64,000 nt of DNA, taken from contig OX359247.1 of the NCBI GenBank assembly GCA_947179485.1, forward strand, positions 14,484,588 to 14,548,587. The letters are read 5' to 3'. Positions 27,801 to 36,821 of the stretch are shown here, in pieces. A program made the position numbers and the translations under genes. The stretch comes from Allacma fusca. Taxonomy: Eukaryota; Arthropoda; Collembola; Symphypleona; Sminthuridae. The stretch's first letter is position 1. The number at the start of each line of letters is the position of its first letter. A model generated the notes under the pieces. It saw only the letters and a program-made list of their open reading frames with translations. It was not told the DNA's origin and made no database searches.

Positions 27801-30800
27801 GGCGAAAAGGAAAAAATGGAAAAGCATTTTGCCAAATTAATCAAAGAAAATACCAAGAAGGTGCCTTTTTTTAAATCCATTAATCTCAAATTATATGTGC
27901 GACATTTTGTTGGCAGATTGTATGATCCAAAAAATAATGTTTTCCAGGCCCAACAAAAACAAGTTGATACTTCCGTTCAAGTTAAAACCTGGCCAGAAGA
28001 AGGATCTATTGGGGTTCAGGTTAAGACTTGGCCAGAAGAAGAATCTGTTGGTGTGCAAGTCAAGACTTGGCCAGTTGAAGAGACTTTGACAACAGTACAA
28101 TCATCTTTACTTGGAAGTACAATTCCAGAAATCATCGAACCCGAAATTGAACAAGTTGTTCCATTGACTAGGGGTGACATATATCTTCAGGAATTAGATC
28201 AGGCCATTCAGGATGCTTTAACTAGTATTCACACCATTGAAGATATTTTGTCAGATGTGTCGGGCAAACCTAAAGTCAATCAGGAAAATATTGTACGTAT
28301 CTAGATTTACTTTATTGCTGAAACGTTTTTATGTATAAATATATTTATGCAACTGGTTACGCTTGCTGAATTAAGTTGAAACGAATATTTATTACAAATT
28401 CTGTATATAGGTAAGAAATCTTGCGTCAGCACAGTCCTCCGTAGATATGGTGAATCACTTGAAAAAATTGCTGACGGAAGAAGAAAATACTACTTTGGAG
28501 GAAACGAAAGAACGTGAAATACAAGATCTGCTGATATTATTCCAAACCGTTGCTGAAAAGGCACGACTTTATAACCAACAACTACGAGAAGCAAGTCCAT
28601 CGAAGAGCAAAGTTACCTGCCCTGTGTGCTCGCCTAAACAACGAGGTACCTGGGATGGTTTGGTTTGGAGACTTGAGCAATGGTTGACATATGCAGAGGC
28701 TAATCTTCAGAAAGTTATGAGAAAACGGCCGCCTACTGCATTGGAAGAACTGGAAGATGTCATACTTGTCCATCGAGTAATTAAATAATTCTTTCAAAAA
28801 AGATCAACTTTAATTTTGACAGATTCACAGGTCGTGTATTGAGGTTTCATTCACATTTTTAATTCCGTTACAGGAACTTCTGGTCGATTTGGACAGTCAT
28901 CGGAGCTTAGTGAAAGCTTTAAAGGAGGTTTCGGACCATCTTGATGAACATGATAGTTCCGTCGCTACAATTGACGATTTTGACGGGCTGAACACCCGTT
29001 TGAAGAAAACTATAGAATGGTGGAATAAAGTTTGCCATAATGCTGCGTCATGGCAAGCGAGATTGCAAATTGCATTATTGGAGGTAATGTTCTGCACAGA
29101 CCTGATTTTTTGTACAGTATCACTCTTCATGTATCAGACTGTATGTAAACCTTCTTCGAATTTTTCAGAACTCAGATTTTCACCTTACAATTGAAGAATA
29201 CGAAGAATTTGTCACTTTAACCCAGGACAAAGTACAAGAGTTAGAGCCGGTTGATCTGACGGACGGTCGGGAGTCAATTAAGAGAAAATATAAAATATTT
29301 AAGGTACGTTAACAAATATTCTGTGCTAACAACATCTGATTTTATTGTGTACAGTCAGTTAAACAAATTGCATAATATAATTTACAGGACCTTCGAGACA
29401 AAATATCTCGAAAAGAACCAGAAGTACGAACGCTGAAACGAACCGCTGAACAATTGTTCATTAATCCCAAAACAATCGAAAAAGGGAAATTGGATGACGA
29501 AGAGTCTGATTCCGTATTTGTAACAGCTGATTCCGAAAGAATACTTGAACGAATTACAACAATTCTGCACGAACTAAATTTCTTGAGCCGTGTGTGTGGC
29601 GCTTACGTGAAGTATTTGTCGGGGTACACTGCGCACGATAGACTAGAAACCGTTGCTGAGGACATGGGACAAGTTTTACATTTCTCTGAAGATGTAAGTT
29701 ATTATTAGTATCATTTTTCCCGTGAATTTCTGCGCCAATCATGGACATTTTTTTGGACGATCGCATGAAGCATGTTTGGTAAAAGGTTGACGTGTGATGT
29801 GATAACGGAACTCATTTATACTTATGTGTATGTATGTACGTACGTCAATAACGTGATACTAACTGGGAGTTCCTATTGATTTCTAATTGTAAGGAGTCAT
29901 AAAATAGAATACTCATTACTTCTATATACTTGAAATTTAAGCTAACCATCTTCTTCAACTGACTGTTGTTTTCTAACATGGGTTTTAAATTTTCTACACA
30001 TCTATTGATATTTGCTTGTTTAACCTGTCTTCTGAAATTTTTTATTCATGTGTGTTGGATGCTGAAAAAAGAGAAATGTTTGCATTGCATGTAATTCTTA
30101 AACGGGCAAATGTTTACTTATGCAAAAAAATATAAATTCTGTCCTCCTTTCTTGCTGACCTTAAAAGAAAGCTTCAATTTAATAAAGATTCAATCCGGAT
30201 GTGTTCTTTGTTACTAATGGAATCATGGAACGAATGTCTAGCATTAAGAAAAATACATGTTTGCTTCTCTTTATCTGTCTATCTGCACATTACTCTTTTG
30301 GTTTGCCTAAATCGTGGGACTTCTTGGATTTGGGATATTTTGTAGAGTAGAATTTCCGCTGACATTATTATACTACATATATACGGTAGATATACATAAG
30401 TGTAAATTCTATTATTTTATTATTTTTGTTTTATTAAAAATAATAGATTCTCGACGGTCGCAGTAGTCCTGCACGAAGTGCTACACCACAGCCAGTACCT
30501 TCTCACGACAAGTAAATTGATTATTTTATTTGACAACCACAAAGCACAATTTGTTTTACGGAAACTGTTACTTATATAGCATTCTAAGGGAAAGAGAAAT
30601 ACCATACTGTAAAACAAATTGTATCTGTATCTCTGCACCTTATAAATAATTTACCAGTGATTTTATGTTCATGTCAAATGCTAATCCATGCTTCCTTACA
30701 GTAACCAATCATCCGCCATAGTTCGAGGTGGAAGATTTATTGGACGTGTGGTGAGAGCCTCATTACCAATCCAGGCTCTTATACTATTACTCCTGGGAGC

Positions 30801-30912
30801 AGCTTCCCTAATACCTTACGGAGAACAGGACTATTCCTGTACGGCTGCTAATAATTTTGCAAGGTCACTAGAACCAATGCTACATTACCCAGATGGACCA
30901 CCACCAATATAA
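1..30912 (+). CDS. Msp300: Giant nesprin (Msp300-like) KASH protein, 3' part of gene
   Basis: Nuclear-envelope LINC-complex protein: nesprins span the outer nuclear membrane by a C-terminal KASH domain and reach the cytoskeleton with long spectrin-repeat rods. The 5' part (actin-binding end) lies outside the window. Exons read by splice sites and phase: 3-12986, 13072-13284, 13431-13730, 13841-14359, 14501-14602, 14718-14882, 15321-15488, 23606-24148, 24284-25213, 25327-25544, 25643-25934, 26062-26196, 26353-26498, 26627-26825, 27265-27507, 27621-27860, 27948-28292, 28411-28776, 28874-29083, 29169-29303, 29388-29693, 30447-30511, 30702-30912. Every junction is GT-AG and keeps one open frame to the stop at 30910. 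The family call rests on the KASH tail, which carries the nesprin/Msp300-type motif (YSC, NNFARS, PML.Y) rather than only a generic KASH end. The long repetitive exon upstream of the rod is unusual. Exon boundaries are predictions, not transcript-based. Confidence 0.87.
3..12986 (+). CDS. Msp300: Giant repetitive exon of the nesprin gene
   Basis: A single open frame runs from base 3, continuing from upstream, to a GT donor at 12987, about 4328 codons. The apparent start near base 21 is not real: the codon is GTG and the frame is open before it. The protein is low-complexity and acidic, built from variants of short phrases such as [49 protein letters not shown] and [10 protein letters not shown]. 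It lacks the regular coiled-coil pattern of the downstream rod except in two modules (near 1853-2360 and 11950-12490). A basic, Lys-rich stretch ([17 protein letters not shown]) lies near 11615-11665 and could be a localisation or binding signal. After it the exon turns into spectrin-like helices (about 12480-12986). Likely an elastic or spacer region; function is inferred only. Confidence 0.85.
1853..2360 (+). other. Helical module with hydrophobic core, copy 1
   Basis: Inside the giant exon. In order: a short coiled-coil start ([16 protein letters not shown]), the phrase [16 protein letters not shown], a strongly hydrophobic/acidic stretch [18 protein letters not shown], then helices with [18 protein letters not shown] and DIIKDEQLA. 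It is the only structured-looking island in the first 10 kb. Not a domain I recognise. It is clearly homologous to 11950-12490, and its isolation suggests a duplicated functional domain. Confidence 0.8.
3336..5345 (+). repeat. 402-bp (134-residue) in-frame tandem repeat
   Basis: The phrase LPQVTEQ starts at 3336, 3738, 4140, 4542 and 4944, exactly 402 bp apart each time, so five units keep codon register with no net indel. Each unit contains, in order, [66 protein letters not shown], and SSEEQ.TEIS. More diverged units lie before (from base 1) and after this block. Confidence 0.9.
4140..6160 (+). repeat. 2.0-kb in-frame duplication, copy A
   Basis: Nearly identical to 8595-10613 at a constant offset of 4455 bp (1485 codons) with no net indel. 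Scattered single-base differences are visible, for example cca versus aca codons near 4219 and 8674. Similarity breaks at about 6140-6160, where copy A reads ETSEEPML and copy B reads ETTEVQVT. Confidence 0.9.
7753..7830 (+). other. Hydrophobic segment inside the giant exon
   Basis: The translation reads about [20 protein letters not shown], some 18 residues of Ala/Gly/Val/Leu without charge, in an otherwise acidic low-complexity region. It could be a membrane-associated or self-associating helix. It is short and Gly/Ala-rich, so a true transmembrane segment is not certain. Confidence 0.6.
8595..10613 (+). repeat. 2.0-kb in-frame duplication, copy B
   Basis: Second copy of 4140-6160, offset 4455 bp. 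It covers about five repeat units and the non-tandem tail up to the phrase [14 protein letters not shown]. The high identity against the more diverged flanking repeats points to recent unequal exchange or gene conversion. Confidence 0.9.
11950..12490 (+). other. Helical module with hydrophobic core, copy 2
   Basis: Paralogue of 1853-2360 in the same exon. It keeps the core [18 protein letters not shown] unchanged while the flanks differ ([46 protein letters not shown]). The core is conserved better than its flanks, which suggests selection. It directly precedes the spectrin-like rod. Confidence 0.8.
13072..29693 (+). CDS. Msp300: Nesprin spectrin-repeat rod exons
   Basis: Nineteen or twenty exons encode alpha-helical, Leu/Glu/Lys-rich sequence with tryptophans at spectrin-repeat-like positions (for example [18 protein letters not shown] near 13150, [12 protein letters not shown] near 13655, [18 protein letters not shown] near 28655). 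Spectrin repeats are about 106-residue three-helix bundles forming the rod that links KASH anchor and cytoskeleton. All exon phases agree. The intron 15489-23605 is enlarged to 8.1 kb by a transposon. The region 27970-28083 breaks the helical pattern with three 13-residue repeats (core VQVKTWP). Confidence 0.82.
14940..15320 (+). other. Intron of nesprin gene, nothing else seen
   Basis: Lies between exons 14718-14882 and 15321-15488. AT-rich with a short TATG/TACA microsatellite near 14970; no coding signal. Confidence 0.6.
15803..15952. repeat. Subterminal inverted repeat with perfect 23-bp arms
   Basis: Arms at 15803-15825 and 15930-15952 are exact reverse complements, containing the core GACAAAACAGGCCAAATTT. 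They enclose about 100 bp with further GTGCACAAATT direct copies. It sits just inside the left end of the CACTA-like element. Confidence 0.9.
16097..17771 (-). CDS. BEN-domain protein of the CACTA-like element
   Basis: Seven exons on the minus strand (17771-17606, 17464-17358, 17235-17134, 17028-16860, 16762-16692, 16598-16370, 16269-16097) join with GT-AG sites and matching phases into 338 residues. The start is ATG at 17771 (MHLLVEFSG); the longer frame above it has no ATG. The N-terminal 55 residues form a compact domain ([20 protein letters not shown]). The middle is basic ([16 protein letters not shown]) and then coiled-coil. The C-terminal part fits a BEN domain, a DNA/protein-binding helical fold: [29 protein letters not shown], a Lys/Asp-rich loop, then [11 protein letters not shown] and a final helix. 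It probably recognises element ends or chromatin. BEN assignment is by pattern only. Confidence 0.68.
18189..20916 (+). CDS. Tnp2/CACTA-like transposase
   Basis: Four exons (18189-18272, 18356-18448, 18543-18626, 18730-20916) join in phase to about 815 residues, starting [14 protein letters not shown]. Features in order: a zinc-ribbon-like [19 protein letters not shown] (18945-19005); [18 protein letters not shown] followed by [13 protein letters not shown] (19480-19572), resembling the conserved Asp plus CxxC core of Tnp2-type transposases; [19 protein letters not shown] and [17 protein letters not shown] (19710-19825), a hallmark D-x-MH-x-x-x-LG block; then a helical C-terminal part. These blocks are shared with insect transposase-domain proteins of the CACTA type. 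No internal stop or frameshift is visible, so the copy may be active or recent. The stop is TAA at 20914. Confidence 0.72.
21245..23605 (+). other. Remainder of the large nesprin intron
   Basis: AT-rich intron sequence after the CACTA-like element. Contains a CT microsatellite near 21836-21862. Short ORFs here (such as near 21326 and 23095) show no recognisable protein or splice context. Acceptor for the next nesprin exon is at 23603-23605. Confidence 0.55.
27970..28083 (+). repeat. Three 13-residue VQVKTWPEE repeats in the nesprin rod
   Basis: Three consecutive 39-bp units encode [26 protein letters not shown] and [10 protein letters not shown]. They form a Trp/Pro linker between helical segments of the rod, starting shortly after the acceptor at 27945-27947. 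Confidence 0.85.
29694..30446 (+). other. Nesprin intron before the KASH exons
   Basis: AT-rich intron of 753 bp between the last rod exon and the KASH linker exon. Nothing else identified. Confidence 0.6.
30447..30912 (+). CDS. Msp300: KASH domain (last two nesprin exons)
   Basis: Exons 30447-30511 (phase 2 donor) and 30702-30912 give a short Ser/Pro linker, a basic lead-in ([11 protein letters not shown]), a transmembrane helix ([18 protein letters not shown]), then a lumenal tail with YSC, NNFARS, PML and the terminal residues GPPPI. In known KASH proteins the helix inserts in the outer nuclear membrane and the final residues, PPPX, bind SUN-domain trimers in the perinuclear space. The Cys in YSC matches the position that can form a disulfide with SUN proteins. 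The stop is at 30910-30912. The domain looks complete and functional. Confidence 0.93.
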
Positions 30913-31500
30913 AAAAATTAAATACAATTATTAGCATTTAAGAGGTTGTTCTCCCAACTAATACGAACAAGTTGTCAGAACCTCTACGCAAATTTAAGAA
31001 ACCAGTTTGTACCACTATAATTATGAAGAATTTCTACTATGAGATTTATCGTTATTCGCAGTAATATATATTAGTATGATATTTAAAAGAAGAATAATTA
31101 GACGATCTTGAGCGTTTTAAAATTATATAATTAGTGCTCTTTAAATCATAAGATTTTCATGGCCTTAAAAATTATATTACTATTGCGAAATCAATACATG
31201 AAGCGCACTATTAATTGTGTTAATTCTATATAATGTAAAATTGTTACTGTAATTATGAGAGAACTAGATATTTTCATTAAAATATAACATCTATATAGAA
31301 TTTTAATGTAGCAGGAAAATGTTAACCTTGTTGTTAAAGTCAGAGTAATTATGAAATAAGTTAAAGCTTTAAAATGTTGTGACTAATCTTAAAATTCGCA
31401 AACTTTATCTTAGTCATGCTTTTAGTTCTTGTTGATGGCAAGAAATAATGCACTAATACACACTTCTGAGGACTATGCTGTTAAAATCGAATAAATAAAA
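30913..31500 (+). other. Nesprin 3' UTR with candidate poly(A) signals
   Basis: AT-rich sequence with no ORF. Two overlapping AATAAA hexamers at 31490-31499 are the best candidates for the poly(A) signal, giving a 3' UTR of about 0.6 kb. Confidence 0.5.
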
Positions 31501-32370
31501 ACCACATGTGACATTTTTTTGTTCTGTTCTGAGAAATGTTACTAAATGGGATTTTTGAAATAAAATAATATGTACCAAAATATTTTTATTCAGTCATTTT
31601 TATAGTCTTCATTTCTCTACTATTATATGATTTAGCTATTGTATGAAAAACTCGATACATATAAATCCAGAAGTACTAAGGATAGAATCAAGTACAATAC
31701 CTCATTCGAACCGTTCTGGTGCCCCGGAATGTAATTTTGTTTTCAATTTTAGGGTTTTCAAATTTTGAAAAAAACCATCGATTTTTAGCTATTATTTTGG
31801 ATCACCTCCGTGATTTTTCGACGTCCTTACCGTAGAACCAAGTTCAATAATACCTCGTTCGAGCCTCCTTAGTAACTCCGACTCAAATCTTTGTATTTAA
31901 TGACAATTTTTCAAAATTTTGAATGCAATTTTTTAAAAAAGCGTAAATTTTGACCTGTTTTTTTCGATGATACATTTTTTCGCCTATGTAGAAGGAATAA
32001 TCTGAGAGCTGACCCCGCCCTAATAATAGTCTTATGTCGGAGCTTTTAAATAATTAAAACAAGACATTTCGTGAAACGAACTTTTGCTACATAGACATCC
32101 GTTATAGCAAGATTTTATTACACTCATAGTGCCAAATTAGTTTCGTAGGCATTTATGGTATTATGAAGTAATAATTGAAGTAATATTAATATGCATTTCC
32201 GAGTAACTCAAGATAATTTTACATTCTGAGTAGATTTTGTATATAATTTAAATTAAACATAATGAAAACGGAATATTTATTTACCTATCTTGTTTTTCAC
32301 CTGAATGCACTTGTCTTTTTAAAATCATCTTCATTTTCGGTTTTTTTTAAACTAATTTATTTAAAATCAC
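31501..32370. other. Intergenic, no gene seen
   Basis: AT-rich spacer between convergent genes (nesprin + and the membrane-protein gene -). TTTATT at 32276-32281 reads AATAAA on the minus strand and could be the poly(A) signal of the gene that ends at 32371. Confidence 0.4.
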
Positions 32371-33203
32371 CTAAGCATCACACTTGACTTTCAGCTCTCG
32401 AGGTGTTTCGATTTCAACTTTGCACTTTCCATTCTCTAATAATTCAAATACACTGCTTCTAAAATTTTCTATACAATCAGTTGTTGCTCGTTCATTAGAA
32501 TCTTCCAAAAAAGTGAGTCTCGCTGCTAGTAAACTAGAAAATTTTATTTTTTTATTCTTATGTTCAAATAAAGTAGCACCCTTCCCTACAGTGACATTGT
32601 ACATGTTAATGTACTTTAAATTACTTTGATAAGAAACAAATATTTCCTGAATGTTGTCTACATTTCCAGGTATTATGAGTGCATTTTCAAATAAGATTTC
32701 TGACAAATTTGGAAGGGATAACTGTTCAGCAGCGAATCGGAAGAATTCATTGCAAGAAGCACCCATAACATTAAACCCAACTTTGTATAGTGATTTCAGC
32801 AAAAGCACACCTTGAATTGTATCATTTCTACTGATTGTGCTGCAAAGTTTCCCTAGCTGAAATGTAACCGTTTTCGCATTTTGGAGCTTTTTGAGGATGT
32901 CGAGAATGTCCCTGATGGTTAAGAAGCCATCCATGGTAATACCACAAACAGCTTCCCAATTTTCTAGTTCCCACTTACTCCAGTTTACCTTACTTGAGGA
33001 GGAAATGATAAAATTAACTCTATGTAAGTTTTTAATGCTGTCGGAAAGTAAAGACGAGGGTCCATCAATACTGATTTGCGTTGCATTTGTACACTGCTCT
33101 GACTCCGGATCTTCTACTTTGGGACCCGTGGCGGTAGCAGGTATCGTGAGGACACATATAATTATTGTCAACAGTACGGCTGCAATCACTAATACTGCTG
33201 CTA
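32371..33203 (-). CDS. Unrecognised membrane-anchored protein, last exon(s)
   Basis: An open minus-strand frame of about 277 residues. It has no usable ATG at its 5' end: the first in-frame Met-like codon is GTG, and a strong acceptor (TTATTTTTATTATTGCAG) ends at 33204, so the start codon is probably in an unidentified upstream exon. The N-terminus is a long hydrophobic helix (VLVIAAVLLTIIICVLTI), a signal anchor or signal peptide. The rest is ectodomain-like with sites NAT, NWS, NDT and NVT for N-glycosylation and eight or so Cys. Leu-rich phrases (LPNLSEILFENALI, LKYINMYNVTV) hint at degenerate leucine-rich repeats. A decayed relative lies at 38773-39391. Its upstream side is occupied by hAT-like insertions from 33347, which may separate it from its first exon. 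Function unknown. Confidence 0.65.
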
Positions 33204-34000
33204 CTGCAATAATAAAAATAAGAAACCTAAGTACATCAACTCATCACAATTACAACATCCACGTCTCACAAACAGTCGCGAGTGGCGACTATTTGTTATG
33301 AAACATTTCACTTGGTTGGGAGTTGTAAGACATTCACGCTCGTACGCAAAGGTGGACGCTTCCCCTACATGTGGGGCCTACAGTACAAGTAGGGAAAATA
33401 TAGGCGGCAAACAAATGTCATGCTTAAAGGCATTATAGGATAAAGGGAAAATGCACAGTGTAGGTGTAGACTGCCTATAAAATATGTTGGCCGAAATAGA
33501 CTTTATATATAAATACATGTGGGGTAAATATAGGCACACATTTTACATATGCATTTATATCTTGGGTTGATGTACACACTAAATTGCGGACTTTGCACAA
33601 CAAAATATTTTATCCAAAATTGAAGTAGAATGATTAGGTTAGTGCTATTCACCATTGTAAGAGCAAAACGGGCAGATAGATTGTAAATCATTTGAAATTA
33701 TCTGGAATGAATTCTTAGGGGTTAAGCTAATTGTAAATTTCATATGTAACATATAATAATAGTTTTGCCTACCGTGAACTATCTAACACTTGGCAGAGAA
33801 TTAATAACTTATGTTAAAAATATGGAACTAATTTCACTCATATAGTAAATTAGTATTGTTATTAATTCTATAAGCTGGCATATTCTGTTGAAGGAATTTA
33901 ATTCTAAAAAGCTGCTTCACTGGTATATATTTAATTATACACCCCGGCGTAGCTTTATAATCCTAGCTAATGGCCGTTTTTTATAAAAATAGGTACAGAG

Positions 34001-34936
34001 CGGGTGTGGAAAACGTTCCAGATCCTGGGATACGGGATCGTTGACAAAAGAGGCCAAAGTTGTTGGGCAACATTGAACGGCGGGATAGTTGGCCATTTTG
34101 AAAAACACTGGCGGGTTATGTGACCAAAAATGTTTCGCTACCCAGATAGCTGACCAACAAATTTTTTCGATACCCAGGTAGTTGGCCAAAAGGTTTTCGT
34201 TACCTAGGTAGTTGACCAAAAGGTTTTGGTTACCTAGGTAGTTGGCCAAAACATTTTGGTTACCCATATAGTTGGCCAAAAGGTTTTGGTTACCTAGGTA
34301 GTTGGCCGAAATTTTTGAGAGTTGGGCAAATTATTGTTTCGCTACCCAGGTAGTTGACCAAACGTTTTTGGTTGTTGGGCAAAAAATTGTTTCACTACTC
34401 AGGTAGCTGACCAAAAGCTTTTGGTAGTTGAGCAAAATGTTTTTTCGATACCCAGTTAGTTGACCAAAATTTTTTGGTAGTTGCGCAAAAAATTGTTTCG
34501 CTACCCAGGAAGTTGGCAAAAAAATTTTGGTAGTTGGGCAAAAAATTGTTTCGATACCCAGGTAGTTGACCAAAAATGTTTGGTAGTTGGGCAAAAAATT
34601 GTTTCGCTACCCAGGTAGCTGACCGAAAATGTTTGGTAGTTGGGCAAAAAATTGTTTCGCTACCCAGGTAGCTGACCAAAAGTTTTTGGTAGTGGAGCAA
34701 AATGTTTTTTCGATACCCAGTTAGTTGACCCAAATTTTTTGGTAGTTGCGCAAAAAATTGTTTCGCTACCCAGGTAGTTGACCAAAAGTTTTTGGTTGTT
34801 GGGCACACATTTTTTCCCATACCCATGTAGTTGGCCAAAAATGTTCAGCGGGTTGTTGGCCATCTTACCCCATCGTGTTAGTTGACCATTTACTGTTTTC
34901 AGGATCGTTGACCATTTGGAACTTTTTCCACACCCG
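34001..34936. mobile_element. Non-autonomous hAT-like element filled by a minisatellite
   Basis: Terminal inverted repeats of 19 bp with one mismatch: CGGGTGTGGAAAACGTTCC on the left and CGGGTGTGGAAAAAGTTCC inward from the right. The 8-bp target duplication GTACAGAG is perfect at 33993-34000 and 34937-34944 and fits the hAT pattern nTnnnnAn. The interior is a tandem array of about 53-bp units (each with TACCCAGGTAGTTGACCAAA and GTAGTTGGGCAAAAAATTG), plus shorter about 30-bp half units near 34180-34310. The repeated ORFs in it are by-products of the array. Nested inside 33347-36266. Confidence 0.88.
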
Positions 34937-35507
34937 GTACAGAGAAGCACTGTTTGAGGAGTGCATGAAGGATCTGACAAAATTTGTTTGCAGTATCAGA
35001 CCTTTCATGTTAGTAGTCAATTTCAGTAAAAATAGATATGCACTATTTAAACAGTTGAGATTGTATCTGAAAAAAATCCCAAGCACTTCCAGTTTCGAAG
35101 ATATGAAAGGTCTGATATTGTTAAGTTAAGTTTTCAAAGTTAAAAATTCAAAATAATTGTTTAAATTTCCCATATTACTCTAATTAGTGGTCCTGAGTGT
35201 GCATGTTTTAAGGAAAATAATTTCAAAAACCATATAATGGGTGAGGTAATCCTAGTGATTAGTTGTTGTTTTACATTGAAGTTGTCCCAAGTGATGTCTT
35301 GGGTGGACTGGGAACTACAAACATCTTCGTTGGCGTTATCATATACATATAAATACTATACTACCTTTGGTGGAACTCGTTTATTATACATGAAGTTCCT
35401 AAGTTAGTGATAAATTAGTAACGTACAGAACACTTGGAGACTCTTAATTTATCATTACAGGGGAAGTGCTGTTGTAGGGAAGGAACTCCAGTATTCTAAT
35501 ATTAGCA

Positions 35508-36123
35508 TAGATTCGCTAGAGGCTGTTAGATATTACTCATATGCGCAAATATAAGATATAAGCTAAATAGGATTTTTTATAATCAAGATTTTTGAATGAA
35601 AGGTTTTATTCTAGTAAAAGCGTTTCAATATTATGTTGCTAGTGTTTTTGCAAGAAATGTTGTAATTATTTTCAGTCTTCTAGTATAATTTCAATATATT
35701 CATGACAGCGAAAGTCTTTCTCTCTTATTCAAATTAACCGTATAAATTCCAAGATATTAGCTTGTTGGTAACTTGTTTTGCATTGCGCTAATTCTGTTCT
35801 CTTTTTTTACTTTTGTATTCTGAAATGGCATTATTTTTTGTAGACTTGGACAGATTTAAATTTAATACTTGGTTACTATAACTTAAGCCTCCAAGTCAAC
35901 AAAATATATATGTTAAAAAGAAAAACTGAATGTTTGGATTTTTATTTTAAAGTATTTTTTGCATAAATGAAATATAAAAATGAACCGCTATGCTTCAACA
36001 TGACATGAACATAAGGACGACAACCATCACTACTACGATGAAGCTTTTAGTAAGAAGGATAGATTCGCTAGAGGTTGTTAGATATTACTCGTAGGCGCAA
36101 ATATAAGATATAAGCTAAATAGG
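35508..36123 (+). repeat. 65-bp direct repeat pair
   Basis: Copies at 35508-35572 and 36059-36123 (ATAGATTCGCTAGAGG, then GTTAGATATTACTC and GCGCAAATATAAGATATAAG) differ at about four positions. Both lie inside the 2.9-kb hAT-like element, so they are probably internal subterminal structure. Confidence 0.85.
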
Positions 36124-36821
36124 CTTATAAGTCGGCTTGTGAATAATTCGTCCCTATATGTCGATACAATTTTTCGGAGCGACACCAATGTAGGCAAATT
36201 GTAGTCAGGATCGTGTATTGAAAATATGTTGGATATTGGCGAAGCTAAACAGTATGCCCACCTTTGCTCGTACGTTTGAAAATACTGATGTAATAAAAGT
36301 GTATATTCTTACCAATATACCAGTGTTTCCTCCTTAACCCCGGATTCTGAAATTAAAAGTATTACACGCGTTTTCAGATCAATCAGAAAACATGCTTCTC
36401 TACATCGTTCCTAATTCAAAGAATCGTAAAAAACTAGACAACCAACATGTATTTTCTTACCATTATTGTGTTACAGTTTCTTCCATTATTGTTGGGGACG
36501 GGTTGCAAGACTACAGATGGATCAGTTCCGTTTTGCTCAGTATGGTTAGGACGCCTGTAAGTGGCCTAAAATAGCGTCGCATAACCTTAATTTAATGCTT
36601 CAAAAAACTAAACGCCTTGTCCGATTATCAAATTATTCTTTCATGTAATTACGTGAAACATCGCTGATGAAAATCTAAAATATTATTCTGCATTATTTAC
36701 CCAACGCTATGACCCTAATGAATGACAGTTTATGTATGTGTGTATGTATAGTTTTTATTGCGTTTTTCGTGACCGTAGTCTACAACACAACATTTTTACA
36801 GAATTCATAATTAAATTTCAT

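Larger units (their letters stand above)
33347..36266. mobile_element. hAT-like DNA element, non-coding, 2.9 kb
   Basis: Ends CAAAGGTGGACG (left) and CAAAGGTGGGCA (inward from the right) are inverted repeats and resemble hAT termini (CARRGGTGG). A perfect 8-bp target duplication CTCGTACG flanks it at 33339-33346 and 36267-36274. There is no transposase ORF. Subterminal CCTA/TAGG motifs recur on the left (33367-33540). It contains the nested element 34001-34936 and a 65-bp direct repeat. A relative with the same end sequence is at 52140-53591. Confidence 0.8.

Noticed and set aside
34331-34838. Overlapping ORFs with repeated YLG and CPTTK phrases, also at 42435-42912
   Set aside because: They are translations of the 53-bp minisatellite, open because the unit lacks stops; the unit length is not a multiple of three.
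35000-35110. Inverted pair ACCTTTCATG / ATGAAAGGTCTG as a hairpin terminator or element end
   Set aside because: Arms are short with a long loop and lie in non-coding sequence inside a hAT-like element; likely chance.
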